Source: JAJFUI01 sp963754135 (GTDB lineage: Bacteria > Planctomycetota > Planctomycetia > Pirellulales > Thermoguttaceae). From it: a DNA stretch of 64,000 nt. The notes under the pieces were generated by a model that searched no databases, was not told the DNA's origin, and saw only the letters and a program-made list of their open reading frames with translations. Both the position numbers and the translations under genes were made by a program. Each line of letters begins with the position of its first letter. The stretch's first letter is position 1. Of this stretch, positions 8,506 through 18,186 are shown piece by piece. The stretch lies in contig CAVWEY010000005.1 in NCBI GenBank assembly GCA_963754135.1, positions 201,496-265,495 of the forward strand, in the 5' to 3' direction.

Positions 8506-8892
8506 ATGAACTGCTTCAATCACAAGGACAAACCTGCGATCGCTTTGTGCAAATCGTGCGGCAAGGCGCTCTGCGGCGACTGCCTTTCGGAGGTTCCGAA
8601 TGGCATTGCCTGCAAGGGTTCGTGCGAGGATCGGGTGAATCTGATTAACCGTATAGTCGATAGGAACTCCCAAGTTCTGGCGGCGGCAAGACACCAAGTC
8701 CGGCACAGCGGGCTGATAATACTGCTATTGGGAATCGGCTTTCTCTTCTTTGCCGTTTGGGCTGGTGTCCAATTCAAAGGCGGCTTTATGCCGTATTTCT
8801 TCGGCTTTGCGGGGGTTCTCTTTTTCGTCTGCGGCATTCTCAGGCTCGGCCGGAAAGAGCAGTATCCGCGGGATGAGGAAGAAAGGCTGTAA
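8506..8892 (+). CDS. Small B-box-like zinc-binding membrane protein
   Basis: 128 residues. The N-terminal 35 residues hold Cys/His pairs (CFNHKDKPAIALCKSCGKAL, then CGDC and a further Cys) resembling a B-box zinc finger. Two membrane segments follow (GLIILLLGIGFLFFAVWAG, FFGFAGVLFFVCGILRL), then a charged tail. Such proteins are common in planctomycetes and have no established role. It lies between the transposase unit and gyrB on the same strand. Confidence 0.75.
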   Translation: MNCFNHKDKPAIALCKSCGKALCGDCLSEVPNGIACKGSCEDRVNLINRIVDRNSQVLAAARHQVRHSGLIILLLGIGFLFFAVWAGVQFKGGFMPYFFGFAGVLFFVCGILRLGRKEQYPRDEEERL

Positions 8893-8916
8893 TTTCATCA
8901 ACCATCAACGAATGCC

Positions 8917-11409
8917 GTGTCAAACGATCCCAAGAACCAAACGCCATCTCCCGACCTGGACACCTACCGCCTCGAGCGGGCCGAGGGCGAGGCCGAGTAC
9001 ACCGCCAAGGACCTCCAGCACCTCAGCGACCTGGAGCATGTCCGCGAGCGGCCGAGCATGTACATCGCCGACACCACGGCCCGCGGCCTGCACCACCTCG
9101 TCTATGAAGTGGTTGACAACTCGATCGACGAGGCGATGGCCGGCTTCGCCACGGAAATCTCGGTGGTGATCAACAACGACGGCTCGGTCACGGTCGAGGA
9201 CAACGGCCGAGGCATTCCCGTCGAGCAGCACCCCGATCTGGGCTTCTCCACCCTCCAGGGCGTGATGACCGTGCTCAAGTTCGGCGGGAAGTTCAAGAAA
9301 GGGGCCTACCAGACCTCCGGCGGCCTGCACGGCGTCGGCGTCACCGTCGTGAACTTCCTCTCCGAGTGGTGCGAGGTCGAGGTCCGCCGCCAGGGCCACG
9401 TCTATCAGCAGGAATACGAGCGCGGCGTGCCCGTGGCCGAAGTCCGCCGCATCGGCCGTAGCGACCGCGTGGGCACGAAGACCACGTTCAAGGCCGATCC
9501 GCAGATCTTCCCCAACACCAACTTCCAATACAACATCCTCCACCGCCGGCTGCAAGAACTGGCGTTCCTCAACCGCGGCGTGAAAGTCGTCTTCCGCGAC
9601 CATCGCACCGGCGACGGCGAGACGTTCTGCTACCAGCGGGGCATCGTCGAGTTCGTCGAGTACCTGAACCGGGCCAGCGAAGTGGCCCACGAGGACATCG
9701 TTTTCATCACCGGCGACTACGAAGGCGTGGGTCTGGAAGTGGCCCTGCAATACTCCGGCGAGTTCACCGAGAACGTCCACTCCTTCGTGAACAACATCCC
9801 CACCACCGAGGGCGGCACCCACGTCTCCGGCTTCCGCGCCGCCATTACCCGCACCATTAACGCCTACGGCAAGAAATCGAACCTCTACAAGGACCTCATC
9901 CCCAGTGGCGACGACTGCCGTGAGGGCCTGACCGCCGTCATTTCGCTGCGCGTCCCCGAGCCGCAGTTCGAGGGCCAAACCAAGACCAAGCTGGGCAACA
10001 GCGAGATCGAGGGGATCGTCAACTCGGCGGTGGGCGATTTCCTGGCAAAGTTCCTGGAAGAAAACCCGAAGACGGCAAAGATCATCGTGCAGAAGGGCCT
10101 GTTGGCGGCCGAGGCCCGCGAATCCGCCCGCAAGGCCCGCCAATTGGTCCGCGAGCGCAAGGGCGCCTTGAGCGGCGGCGGACTGCCCGGCAAGCTCCGC
10201 GACTGCACCAGCCGCGAAGTCGAGAAGTGCGAGCTGTACCTGGTCGAGGGCGATTCCGCCGGCGGCAGCGCCGAAGGCGGCCGTATCCGCATGTATCAGG
10301 CCATCCTCCCCTTGCGCGGCAAGATCATCAACGCCTACAAGTCGCGCGACGACAAAGTGCTGGCCAACGAAGAGGTCCGCAGCATGATCTCCGCCATCGG
10401 CGCCGGCATCGGCGACGAAATGGACCTCGCCAAACGCCGCTACAGCAAGATCATCATCATGACCGACGCCGACGTGGACGGCTCGCACATCCGCACGCTG
10501 CTGTTGACCTTCTTCTACCGCCAGATGTACGACCTGGTCCGCGGCGGCTACGTCTACGTCGCCCAGCCGCCCTTGTTCCGCGTCCGGCACAAGAAGGAAA
10601 TCTACTACGTCCAGACCGAAGAGGAGATGAAGGCCCAACTGCTCGACGCCGGCCTGACCGACTCGGTGTTCGAGCCCGACGACGGCCGGACGGTCAAGGG
10701 GAAGGAGATGGAGCGGCTCTGCCGCACGCTGGCCGCGCTGGAGGAGTCGCTCTTGGCGCTGGAGCGGCGGGGGATCGGGCTGCGGGCCCACGCCACCCGT
10801 CGCGACCCCGCCACTGGCCGGCTCCCCGTCTACCACGTCTTCCTCGGCCGCGACGAGCACTGGTTCACCACCCGCGAACAACTCGACGCCTTCGTGGCCG
10901 CCCAGGAACAGGAGGTCGGCGAGGAGCTGGACCTTTCCGACGACGGCGGCGAGACCGGCGAGATCGTCGAGCCGCGGCGCAAGCTGCACATCGTCGAGCT
11001 GCACGAAGTCCGCTCGATCAACAACCAACTGGCCGAGCTGCGGAACATGGGCTTCGAGATCGACAGCCTCATCCCGCAGGAGCGGACGGGGATCGAAGAG
11101 CCCCGCTACCGGCTCCGCCGCGGCGAATCCACCACCGGCCTCGATGACCTCCGCGGATTGTTGACCGCCATCCGGGCGGCGGGCGAAAAGGGCCTCCAGG
11201 TCACCCGCTTCAAGGGCCTGGGGGAAATGAACGCCGAGGAACTCCGCCAGACCACGCTCGATCCGGCCAACCGCACGCTGCTGCAAGTCAAAATGGACGA
11301 CGTCAACGCCGCCGACGACATCTTCCGCATCCTCATGGGCGACAAGGTCGAGCCCCGCCGCGAGTTCATCGAAAAACACGCGATGGAAGCGAGAAATCTG
11401 GACGTATAG
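8917..11409 (+). CDS. gyrB: DNA gyrase subunit B
   Basis: The ATPase subunit of gyrase, which with GyrA introduces negative supercoils. 830 residues from a GTG at 8917; this start keeps the protein clear of the upstream gene. The GHKL ATPase motifs are VYEVVDNSIDEAMAG, DNGRGIPV and GGLHGVGVTVVN. The Toprim domain follows with LVEGDSAGGSA, PLRGKIINA and MTDADVDGSHIRTLLL. A C-terminal insert of about 170 residues (roughly 590-760, including HWFTTREQLDAFVAAQEQEV) sits before the final FKGLGEMNAEEL segment. Similar inserts occur in other gyrases. The frame is intact. An unrelated-looking ATPase gene starts two bases after the stop. Confidence 0.97.
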   Translation: MSNDPKNQTPSPDLDTYRLERAEGEAEYTAKDLQHLSDLEHVRERPSMYIADTTARGLHHLVYEVVDNSIDEAMAGFATEISVVINNDGSVTVEDNGRGIPVEQHPDLGFSTLQGVMTVLKFGGKFKKGAYQTSGGLHGVGVTVVNFLSEWCEVEVRRQGHVYQQEYERGVPVAEVRRIGRSDRVGTKTTFKADPQIFPNTNFQYNILHRRLQELAFLNRGVKVVFRDHRTGDGETFCYQRGIVEFVEYLNRASEVAHEDIVFITGDYEGVGLEVALQYSGEFTENVHSFVNNIPTTEGGTHVSGFRAAITRTINAYGKKSNLYKDLIPSGDDCREGLTAVISLRVPEPQFEGQTKTKLGNSEIEGIVNSAVGDFLAKFLEENPKTAKIIVQKGLLAAEARESARKARQLVRERKGALSGGGLPGKLRDCTSREVEKCELYLVEGDSAGGSAEGGRIRMYQAILPLRGKIINAYKSRDDKVLANEEVRSMISAIGAGIGDEMDLAKRRYSKIIIMTDADVDGSHIRTLLLTFFYRQMYDLVRGGYVYVAQPPLFRVRHKKEIYYVQTEEEMKAQLLDAGLTDSVFEPDDGRTVKGKEMERLCRTLAALEESLLALERRGIGLRAHATRRDPATGRLPVYHVFLGRDEHWFTTREQLDAFVAAQEQEVGEELDLSDDGGETGEIVEPRRKLHIVELHEVRSINNQLAELRNMGFEIDSLIPQERTGIEEPRYRLRRGESTTGLDDLRGLLTAIRAAGEKGLQVTRFKGLGEMNAEELRQTTLDPANRTLLQVKMDDVNAADDIFRILMGDKVEPRREFIEKHAMEARNLDV

Positions 11410-11411
11410 CG

Positions 11412-12668
11412 ATGATCACTCGCATAGAAGCTCTGAATTTCCGCTGCCTGCGCTATATCAGCCAGCCAACAGGACCGTTTTGTGTACTTGTCGGTCCAAA
11501 CGCGAGCGGCAAGACAACGTTCTTGGACGTGGTATCATTCCTGCACGATCTGGTGTCGGAAGGGCTCGATCACGCGGTCAGATCACGGACACAGGATTTT
11601 CGCGACCTCGTTTGGCACCAGACGGAACGCTGTTTCGAGTTGGCGATTGAAGCGAAGATTCCAGGGGACCGCCGACGGCTTTTGGCGGTACCCAAGTACG
11701 ATGTCGTGCGCTACGAAGTTTCCATTGGGCTGGATCCTCAGACAGCGGAGATTGCAATCCTTGCAGAGCGAGGGTGGCTCAAGGTTTCTGAGCAGTCAAT
11801 GCGGCGGCAGAAGACGATGTTCCCATCGCCAGATGAGCCGCCCGACAGCATCATCACCACGCACCGACAGAAGAATGGCCGAAGCCTTTTCGCAAAAGCT
11901 GCGGGCGGGAACGACAATTACTACGCGGACGCACACTCGAAAGAAGGGCGTTGGGCGCCGTCGTTCAAACTTGGCCCGCGGAAGTCAACCCTTGCCAATC
12001 TCCCTGAAGACGAGGAGAACTTCCCGGTAAGCAGTTGGTTCAAACAGTTTCTTGTTAAGGGCGCTGAAGAAATCGTCTTGAACAGTCGTGTGATCCGAAA
12101 GCCTAGCCCGCCTGGGCAGGAGCTTGGCTTCAAAACCGACGGATCCAACCTGCCTTGGGTGGTAGACAGACTCGCGAAGACAAATCCGGCCAGATTACAG
12201 GAGTGGCTTGCGCACGTTCGGACCGCCCTGCCGGATATTGAGGATATCCGTACCGTGGTACGCGAAGAGGACCGGCACCGGTACTTGGTGCTGGTATATC
12301 GAAGTGGACTAGAGGTGAAGTCCTGGATGGCGTCCGACGGGACGTTGCGGCTTCTGGCTCTCACACTACCTGCATATCTGGATGACTTCCGCGGAATATA
12401 CCTCATTGAAGAGCCGGAGAATGGAATCCACCCGCGTGCCGTGGACACCATGTACCAGTCCCTCTCATCGGTGTACGAGGCCCAAATTCTATTGGCTACG
12501 CACTCTCCAGTGATTCTTGCCGCCGTTAAGCCAGACGATGTGCTCTGCTTTGCCAAAACACCCGCAGGCGCCACCGACATTGTTGTGGGCAGCGAACATC
12601 CGAAACTGAAAGACTGGCAAGGGGAGGAGAACCTCGGCGTTCTTTTCGCCGCAGGAGTGCTGGGATGA
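11412..12668 (+). CDS. AAA ATPase (AAA_21/OLD-like), candidate defence ATPase
   Basis: An SMC/RecF/OLD-style ATPase of 418 residues. It starts two bases after gyrB. Walker A is in LVGPNASGKTTFLDV (about residues 28-42). The signature/Walker B region is near the C-terminus: SDGTLRLLALTLPAYL, then IYLIEEPENGIHPR, then the His-containing LLATHSPVILAAV. The stop overlaps the next start by four bases (ATGA), so the pair is coupled. Paired genes of an AAA_21/AAA_15 ATPase plus a small Toprim-like or DUF4276-like protein are known in phage defence (OLD/Gabija-like, PARIS). The pairing here is seen; a defence role is inference. Base composition appears less GC-rich than gyrB, consistent with acquisition. 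Confidence 0.8.
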   Translation: MITRIEALNFRCLRYISQPTGPFCVLVGPNASGKTTFLDVVSFLHDLVSEGLDHAVRSRTQDFRDLVWHQTERCFELAIEAKIPGDRRRLLAVPKYDVVRYEVSIGLDPQTAEIAILAERGWLKVSEQSMRRQKTMFPSPDEPPDSIITTHRQKNGRSLFAKAAGGNDNYYADAHSKEGRWAPSFKLGPRKSTLANLPEDEENFPVSSWFKQFLVKGAEEIVLNSRVIRKPSPPGQELGFKTDGSNLPWVVDRLAKTNPARLQEWLAHVRTALPDIEDIRTVVREEDRHRYLVLVYRSGLEVKSWMASDGTLRLLALTLPAYLDDFRGIYLIEEPENGIHPRAVDTMYQSLSSVYEAQILLATHSPVILAAVKPDDVLCFAKTPAGATDIVVGSEHPKLKDWQGEENLGVLFAAGVLG

Positions 12669-13351
12669 CGAGCGACGTGCCAGAAAAGGACCTGGTCGTC
12701 CTGGTCGCCGACAAGCAGATGGAATATGCCGTTAAGGGTCTGCTCACTCGTGGCCCATCGCTGGGTTTCCAAAACTTGTCTCAGGACATCTACGTTCATA
12801 TGCACAGGGATCCCGGTTGCTTCTTGAGAGGCGACGAATTCTTGCGACCGTTTCACCGCCAATACCGGCACGCCATCGTCATGTTCGACCACCGTGGTTC
12901 GGGACGGGAAGGCCGCCTACGGGAAGACTTGGAAGCGGACCTGGAGCGACGGTTGTTTTCGTCCGGGTGGGAGGACCGCGCCGCCGCCATCGTCCTTGAT
13001 CCGGAACTTGAGGTGTGGGTCTGGAGTGACTCGCCCGAAGTGGATGCGGTGCTCGGCTGGAGGGGCAGAACGCCCACGTTGCCCGCGTGGTTGCAGGCCG
13101 AAGGATACTCGACAGGTCGCCGGACGAAACCGAGTCGGCCCAAGGAAGCAATGGAGCGCGCGTTGCGGGCGGTCGGCAAGAGCCGATCCGCCGCGATCTT
13201 CCTCCAACTCGCCGAGCGTGTGAGCGTTGATCGCTGCACCGACCCGACATTCCTCAAGTTCAAGACAACTCTGCGACAATGGTTTGGCGATACTACCGTC
13301 GCAAGAGATGGCCCAATTCTTGGCCTTGAAACCGGCCCTCGCCGGGCATAG
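12665..13351 (+). CDS. Small partner of the AAA ATPase, DUF4276/Toprim-like (tentative)
   Basis: 228 residues, translationally coupled to the ATPase through a four-base overlap. The N-terminus has the alternating strand/helix pattern of a Toprim-like fold: LVVLVADKQMEYAVKGLL supplies a possible acidic residue, HAIVMFDHRGSG supplies an Asp after a strand, and AIVLDPELEVWVW a later acidic pair. A helical region with conserved-looking KSRSAAIFLQLAER follows. This arrangement resembles DUF4276 and related proteins next to OLD-type ATPases. The assignment rests on pattern and context only and could be wrong. The pair ends before a gene-free stretch. Confidence 0.55.
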   Translation: MTSDVPEKDLVVLVADKQMEYAVKGLLTRGPSLGFQNLSQDIYVHMHRDPGCFLRGDEFLRPFHRQYRHAIVMFDHRGSGREGRLREDLEADLERRLFSSGWEDRAAAIVLDPELEVWVWSDSPEVDAVLGWRGRTPTLPAWLQAEGYSTGRRTKPSRPKEAMERALRAVGKSRSAAIFLQLAERVSVDRCTDPTFLKFKTTLRQWFGDTTVARDGPILGLETGPRRA

Positions 13352-13759
13352 GATGGCCGGCGTCAGTTTCCAGCCGTCAGCTATCAGCTTTCAGCGCGTC
13401 GGTGGTGAGCAGCACGAACACCAAACGAGGGAGTTCGCAACAGACCACACCAATGAGCGGTGCGGTAAGCGAGACCAACCGCCGTCGCAAGAGATTGCCG
13501 GCAAAGAGGTTCGGACCGTGCTGGCCACGACCCCTCGGTTGGAAAATGAAACATGCGTTGCGAAACCAAGGGCGCTCCGGTGGGGAGGCCCATTATTGCT
13601 GCAACGGGCAAGTAGCCTTCGGAATCGTCGTTTCGGCACGCCGGCGTAGACTGTTTGCCAGGACGATCGACGGCAAGGCGTATTAGAATTGGCGGCCGTC
13701 CGGCAACAAGTCCGGCGTCTGCGGTGTGGCCATCCCGGCGGCACAAGGAGTGCGGCGCG
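13352..13759. other. Gene-free stretch
   Basis: 408 bases with no convincing gene. Near 13372-13397 it holds the short repetitive phrase CAGCCGTCAGCTATCAGC, followed by TTTCAGC, a low-complexity word series. No promoter, terminator or RNA was recognised. The many open frames here overlap each other and look random. Confidence 0.5.
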
Positions 13760-15054
13760 ATGAGGGCAAGACTCCTGCTCGGCATTGCCGTAGCGTCGTG
13801 GCTCACGTCGCCGCTCCGGGCGCAATCCGCCTCGCCCAGCCCGGAAGAGATGGCCCAGGCCCGGCAATGGACGGCAGCGAAGCTGGCAAACGGCGGCCAA
13901 CCGTTCTTTTCCTTCACCTACGGCGGCAAACCCTCGGCGGAACTGCTGAAGGGATGGGAATTCGAGCGGGCCAGCCGCCGGCTGGACCAATGGCGGACGC
14001 AACACACGCTCACCTACACCGATCCGAAAACGGGGCTGTTGCTCCGTTGCGTCGGCGTGGAATACGCGGATTTCCCGGCGGGCTCAGGGCGGTCAGCGAC
14101 TACGTCCACGCGAAGGGGACAAAACTGATTGTCTGGTTCGAGCCCGAGCGGGTCACGCCCGGCTCGTGGCTGGCGAAGAACCATCCCGAGTGGCTGTTGG
14201 GCGGCGCACTGCTCAACCTGGGCAACCCGGACGCCCGCAAGTGGCTCACCGGCCACGTCGACAAGCTGCTCACCGGGCAGGGCATCGACGTCTACCGCCA
14301 GGACTTCAACATGGATCCGCTCGGCATCTGGCGGGCCAACGACGCCCCCGACCGCCAGGGCCTCACCGAGAATTTGCACGTCCAGGGCTATCTGGCCTAT
14401 TGGGACGAGTTGCGCCGGCGTCATCCCGGCCTGCTCATCGACTCCTGCGCCAGCGGCGGCCGGCGAAACGATCTCGAAACCCTCCGCCGCGCCGTCCCCT
14501 TGCTGCGGAGCGATTACCAATCGTCCGATCCGCAATACGCGCCGGGGAACCAAGGTCACACCTATGGCCTCTCGTCTTGGATTCCGTTTTACGGCACGGG
14601 CGTGTACTTCAATCCACGGCAGTTCGTTTACTCCGTGCGGAGTTACATGTGCCCCGCTTTCGCCATTGTCGCCGACGTCCGGAAAGGCGGAATGGACTGG
14701 GACCTTTACCGGCGCCTCGTCAGCCAGTGGCGGCAGGTGGCGGACTGCTATTTCGGCGATTATTACCCGCTGACCCCGTACAGCTTGGACCCGGCCTCGT
14801 GGATGGCTTGGCAGTTCGATTGTCCGGAGTCCGGCAAGGGGATGGTGCAAGCGTTCCGCCGGGCCGCGAGCGGCGACAAATCGGTCCGGGCAAAGCTGCG
14901 CGGGTTGGAGCCGGATGCCGTCTACGTGTTGACGAACCTCGACGTTTCCGGCACGGCCGAAATGACCGGCCGTGAACTCATGGCAAACGGCCTGCCCGTC
15001 CCGGTCGAGGAGCGGCCGGGCGCAGCAGTGATCACCTACAAGAAGAAGCCGTGA
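13760..15054 (+). pseudogene. Alpha-galactosidase-like protein (GH36 type), internally deleted
   Basis: A secreted glycosidase remnant. The N-terminus (ATG 13760, signal peptide LLLGIAVASWLTSPLRAQ) matches the paralogue at 15892-17917 through CVGVEYADFPA. The sequence then jumps, with a change of frame near 14083, to the paralogue's catalytic half (GLRAVSDYVHAKGTKLIVWF onward). About 270-300 residues of the beta-sandwich and early barrel are missing. The remaining half keeps DVYRQDFNMDPLG (nucleophile region) and DSCASGGRRNDLE (acid/base region) and a normal C-terminus. The junction falls where both parent regions read like TTCCCG plus a GC-rich stretch, suggesting deletion at microhomology. 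No full-length product can be made. Confidence 0.85.
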
Positions 15055-15062
15055 TTGCCGCT

Positions 15063-15872
15063 TCACGGGCACGGCTCTTCGGCAACGGGGTTGGTCAGTT
15101 CCCCGATCTTCTCGATCGAGACCGTGACCACGTCGCCGGCCCGCAGCCAGCGGGGCGGCTTGCGGGCGAAACCCACCCCGTGCGGCGTGCCGGTCAAGAT
15201 CACCGTCCCCGGCAGCAGCGTCGTGCTGCCGCTGAGGAACTCGATCAGCCGGGGCACGTCGAAGATCATGTCGTCGGTGTTCCAGTCTTGCAGCACCTCG
15301 TCGCCGATCCGCAGCTTGATCGCCAGGGCGTTCGGATTGGGGATCTCGTCGGTCGTGACCAGGCAAGGACCCAGCGGCGCGAACGTGTCGAAGGTCTTTC
15401 CCCGGCACCACTGGCTCCCGCCCCAGTTGCCTTGCCAGTCACGGGCGCTCACGTCGTTGGCGCACGTGTAGCCGAGCACATAATCCAGGGCACGCTGACG
15501 AGTGGCGTTCTTGCACGTCCGGCCGATGACCACCGCCAACTCGCACTCGTAATCAACCTTGTCGCTCCGCAGGCGCCGCGGCAGCAGGATCGGGTCGCCG
15601 GGGTTTTGGACGCTGCCGGGAGTCTTCATGAACAGGACGGGATACTCGGGAATCGGCGCCTTGCCTTCCTGGGCGTGATGCCGGTAGTTCAGACCGATGC
15701 ACAGCAGGCTTGTCGGCGCCACGGGAGCCAGCAGCTTCTTCACCTCGACCGGCTTGCCGGTAACGGCGAACTCGCCGAAAATGTCGCCCGAGACCGCCAG
15801 GGCCGTTCCGTCCGCGCGGAGGGAAGCGAATCTCACGTCTTGGTTGGAATCGAGATAGCGGATGATTTTCAT
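15063..15872 (-). CDS. Fumarylacetoacetate hydrolase family protein
   Basis: 269 residues from the ATG at 15872. Members hydrolyse or decarboxylate 2-oxo/acylpyruvate-type acids in aromatic or sugar acid degradation. The metal-binding core is visible: VDYECELAVVIG supplies two Glu and CANDVSARDWQ the Asp. The active-site lid region LLCIGLNYRHHAQE and the C-terminal LTGTPHGVGFARKP are typical. The exact substrate cannot be told from sequence. The gene lies between two inverted paralogues of an alpha-galactosidase. It starts about 20 bases after the stop of the minus-strand copy and probably shares its transcript. Confidence 0.9.
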   Translation of the reverse strand: MKIIRYLDSNQDVRFASLRADGTALAVSGDIFGEFAVTGKPVEVKKLLAPVAPTSLLCIGLNYRHHAQEGKAPIPEYPVLFMKTPGSVQNPGDPILLPRRLRSDKVDYECELAVVIGRTCKNATRQRALDYVLGYTCANDVSARDWQGNWGGSQWCRGKTFDTFAPLGPCLVTTDEIPNPNALAIKLRIGDEVLQDWNTDDMIFDVPRLIEFLSGSTTLLPGTVILTGTPHGVGFARKPPRWLRAGDVVTVSIEKIGELTNPVAEEPCP

Positions 15873-15891
15873 GGCAAGAACCATTGAACGA

Positions 15892-17917
15892 TCAGTGTTT
15901 CTTCGTGTAGGTGATAACGGCCGCGCCGGCTGATCCTTGACGGCGATGAGAAGGCCCTTCTCGCCAAGCTCGCGTCCGGTCATTTCCGTCGTGCCGGAAA
16001 CGTCGAGGTTCGTCAACACGTAGACGGCATCCGCTTCCAAACCCTGGAGCCTGGCGCGCAGCGGCTCGCTGCCGCTCTGCTTGCGGCGGAACGCCTGAAC
16101 CACGCCTTCACCCGTCTCCGGGCAGTCGAACTGCCAGCCGATCCACGCGGTTTCGTTCCGGCTATAGGGGGTCAGCGGATAGTAGTCGCCGTAATAGCAG
16201 CGGGAAATCGACCGCCATTGGCCCGTGAGCCGCGCAACAAGGCGTAATCGAGGTCCTTGCGGCGGAAATCGTATCCCAATACGACGCCCATCGCATGGCC
16301 GCTGCGGAAGGCGTAGGCATCGACCGAACCGACGGGCAAGGTGTTCGAGCCGAAATAGGGAAGCCATTGAAACAGGCTGGAGTGAAATGCCTGTTTCATC
16401 GCCAGATTCTCGTAATCGTAGTCGGTCGGATGCAAGGCTACCGCCCTGCGCATCGTCTCCAGGTCGTTGCGGCGGCCGCCGCTGGCGCAGGAGTCGATCA
16501 GCAGGTTGGGATGGCGCCGACGAAGCTCGTCCCAATAGGCCAGATAGCCCTGCACGTGCAGGTTCTCGGTGAGGCCCTGGCGGTCAGGCGGATCGTTGCC
16601 CCGCCAGAATCCCAGCGGATCAATGTTAAAATCCTGACGGTAGACGTCGATGCCCTGCCCGCTGAGCATTTTGTCGACGTGATCGGTGAGCCACTGTCGG
16701 GCGGCGGGGTTGCCCAGGTTCAGAATGCCGCCCTGCTTGCCGCCGAGGATCCACTGCGGATGGTTGTTGGAGAGCCACCGGTCGGGCGCGACCCGCTCCG
16801 GCTCGAACCACACCAGGGTCTTGATCCCGTGGGCGTGCGCAGTGGTCGCTGATGGCCCGCAAACCGCGCGGGAACCGGTTCGTATCGACCTCCCAGGTGC
16901 CGGTGCTCGGCCAGCCGCCCTTGTTCCAGTACCAGCCCGCGTCCATCCACCAACAGTCGATGCCGACGCGCTCCGCCAGGTAGCGGTCGATGAAGTGTTC
17001 TTGGTTCTCTTGGTTGGCATTGCACATCTCGTTGAACTCCAACGAGGAATTGCCGTAGAGGGCCGGCGGCGGGAGTTTGCCGTCGCCCGTCCGCGGCAGA
17101 TTATGGGCGATCATCCATCGTCGCCAGAGGTTCTGCGAGCGTGGCACGTCCGGACCTTGCCAGAACAGCAGGGCCATCAACGGCGTGCGCACCTCTTCGC
17201 CCGGGTGCAAAACGAGGTGCGTCAATTCTTGCCCCGCGGTAATCCGCAGCTCCCGCCCGGCATCGCGGGTAAAACTCGCGGCCCATTGCCCCGGCCAACC
17301 CACGACGATGATCAGCCCGCCGCCGGGCATCTGCAAGTTGCAGTACGGAAAGGCGACGTTGCTGGGCCGGCCGCCCCAGGGCGAAAAACTCCGGCGGGAC
17401 TTCGGCAGGAGCGTTTGCTCGAACGGCTCATACAGGGCCGCGTCAACCCCGTCGCCCTTGCAGCCGTGAAGGACGAACCCTCCTTCGGAAGGACGCTCAA
17501 CGCGCACGTCCATGGCCTGGATGTTTTCCAAGATCGGCGTCTCTTGGTCGCCCGTGTTCCTAAAGTACAGGGTCCATTCCACGGCGGGAAAATCGCGGTA
17601 CTCGATGCCCACGCACCGGACCACCAACCCCGTCTTGGGATCGCTATAGGTCAACGTGTGTTCCGTGCGTTGGGCGTCCAATCGACGTGTGGCCCGCTTC
17701 AATTCCCAGGCCGCCAACAGCTCCGCGGAAGGCTTCCCGCCGTACGTGAAGGAGAAGAACGGTTCGACGGTCTTCGTCTCACCGGCGCCCCGAATCTCGC
17801 CGTCGTCCAGCGCCGGGCGTCGGCCATCTCGCCTGCCGTGGGCGAAACGGCGCCGGCCAGTTGCGGCCCCAGAAGCCACAGCGATAACGCGATGCGGGGC
17901 AGAATGTTCCCTTTCAT
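15892..17917 (-). pseudogene. Alpha-galactosidase-like protein (GH36 type), multiple frameshifts
   Basis: A paralogue of the gene at 13760 on the opposite strand. Start ATG 17917 with a signal peptide (LPRIALSLWLLGPQLAGAV). The sequence can be followed through the whole family length (about 670 residues) only by changing frame near 17800, 16840, 16230 and 15925. Recognisable parts in order are FFSFTYGGKPSAELL, VEWTLYFRNTGDQETPILEN, DCWWMDAGWYWNKGGWPSTG, LVWFEPERV, DVYRQDFNIDPLGF, DSCASGGRRNDLE and CYYGDYYPLTPYS, ending AAVITYTKKH at 15892. Either it is decaying, or the consensus carries several indels. The breaks lie in GC-rich runs, as elsewhere in the window. Confidence 0.82.
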
Positions 17918-17953
17918 GGGGCGTGTTCCTTTCTCAATTTCCCTCGTACCAAC

Positions 17954-18103
17954 TCAAGTGGCGGCGGAGCAACTCGTTTTCAGTTCCTCGACGTTCTTAG
18001 CCTCGTATTTCTTGGTTTCTTCCTTGCCTTCCTTGTTCTTCTGGGCGACTTTAATGGCCAAGACGACGGACAGAACCAGCGCCGCTGGTTTGGAAACCAA
18101 CAT
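17954..18103 (-). CDS. Small membrane-anchored peptide
   Basis: 49 residues from an ATG at 18103, preceded by GGAGG at a good distance, so translation is likely. It has a hydrophobic N-terminal segment (PAALVLSVVLAIKVA) and a highly charged Lys/Glu tail (KNKEGKEETKKYEAKNVEEL). It lies upstream of the alpha-galactosidase-like gene on the same strand. No family is recognised. Confidence 0.45.
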   Translation of the reverse strand: MLVSKPAALVLSVVLAIKVAQKNKEGKEETKKYEAKNVEELKTSCSAAT

Positions 18104-18186
18104 CACACGTCCTCCAACCGAGAGATAAAGGTGGCAACACACATTATAGTTGCCGCCGGTGCAGAAATCCTTACCCAATCGCTTCA

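Noticed and set aside
8920..11379. 819-residue open frame antisense to gyrB
   Set aside because: It lies wholly opposite a clear gyrB in a GC-rich region, has a low-complexity Ala/Gly/Val composition and no motif. The same is true of the long antisense frames at 40743-42569, 26211-27809 and 60272-62623.
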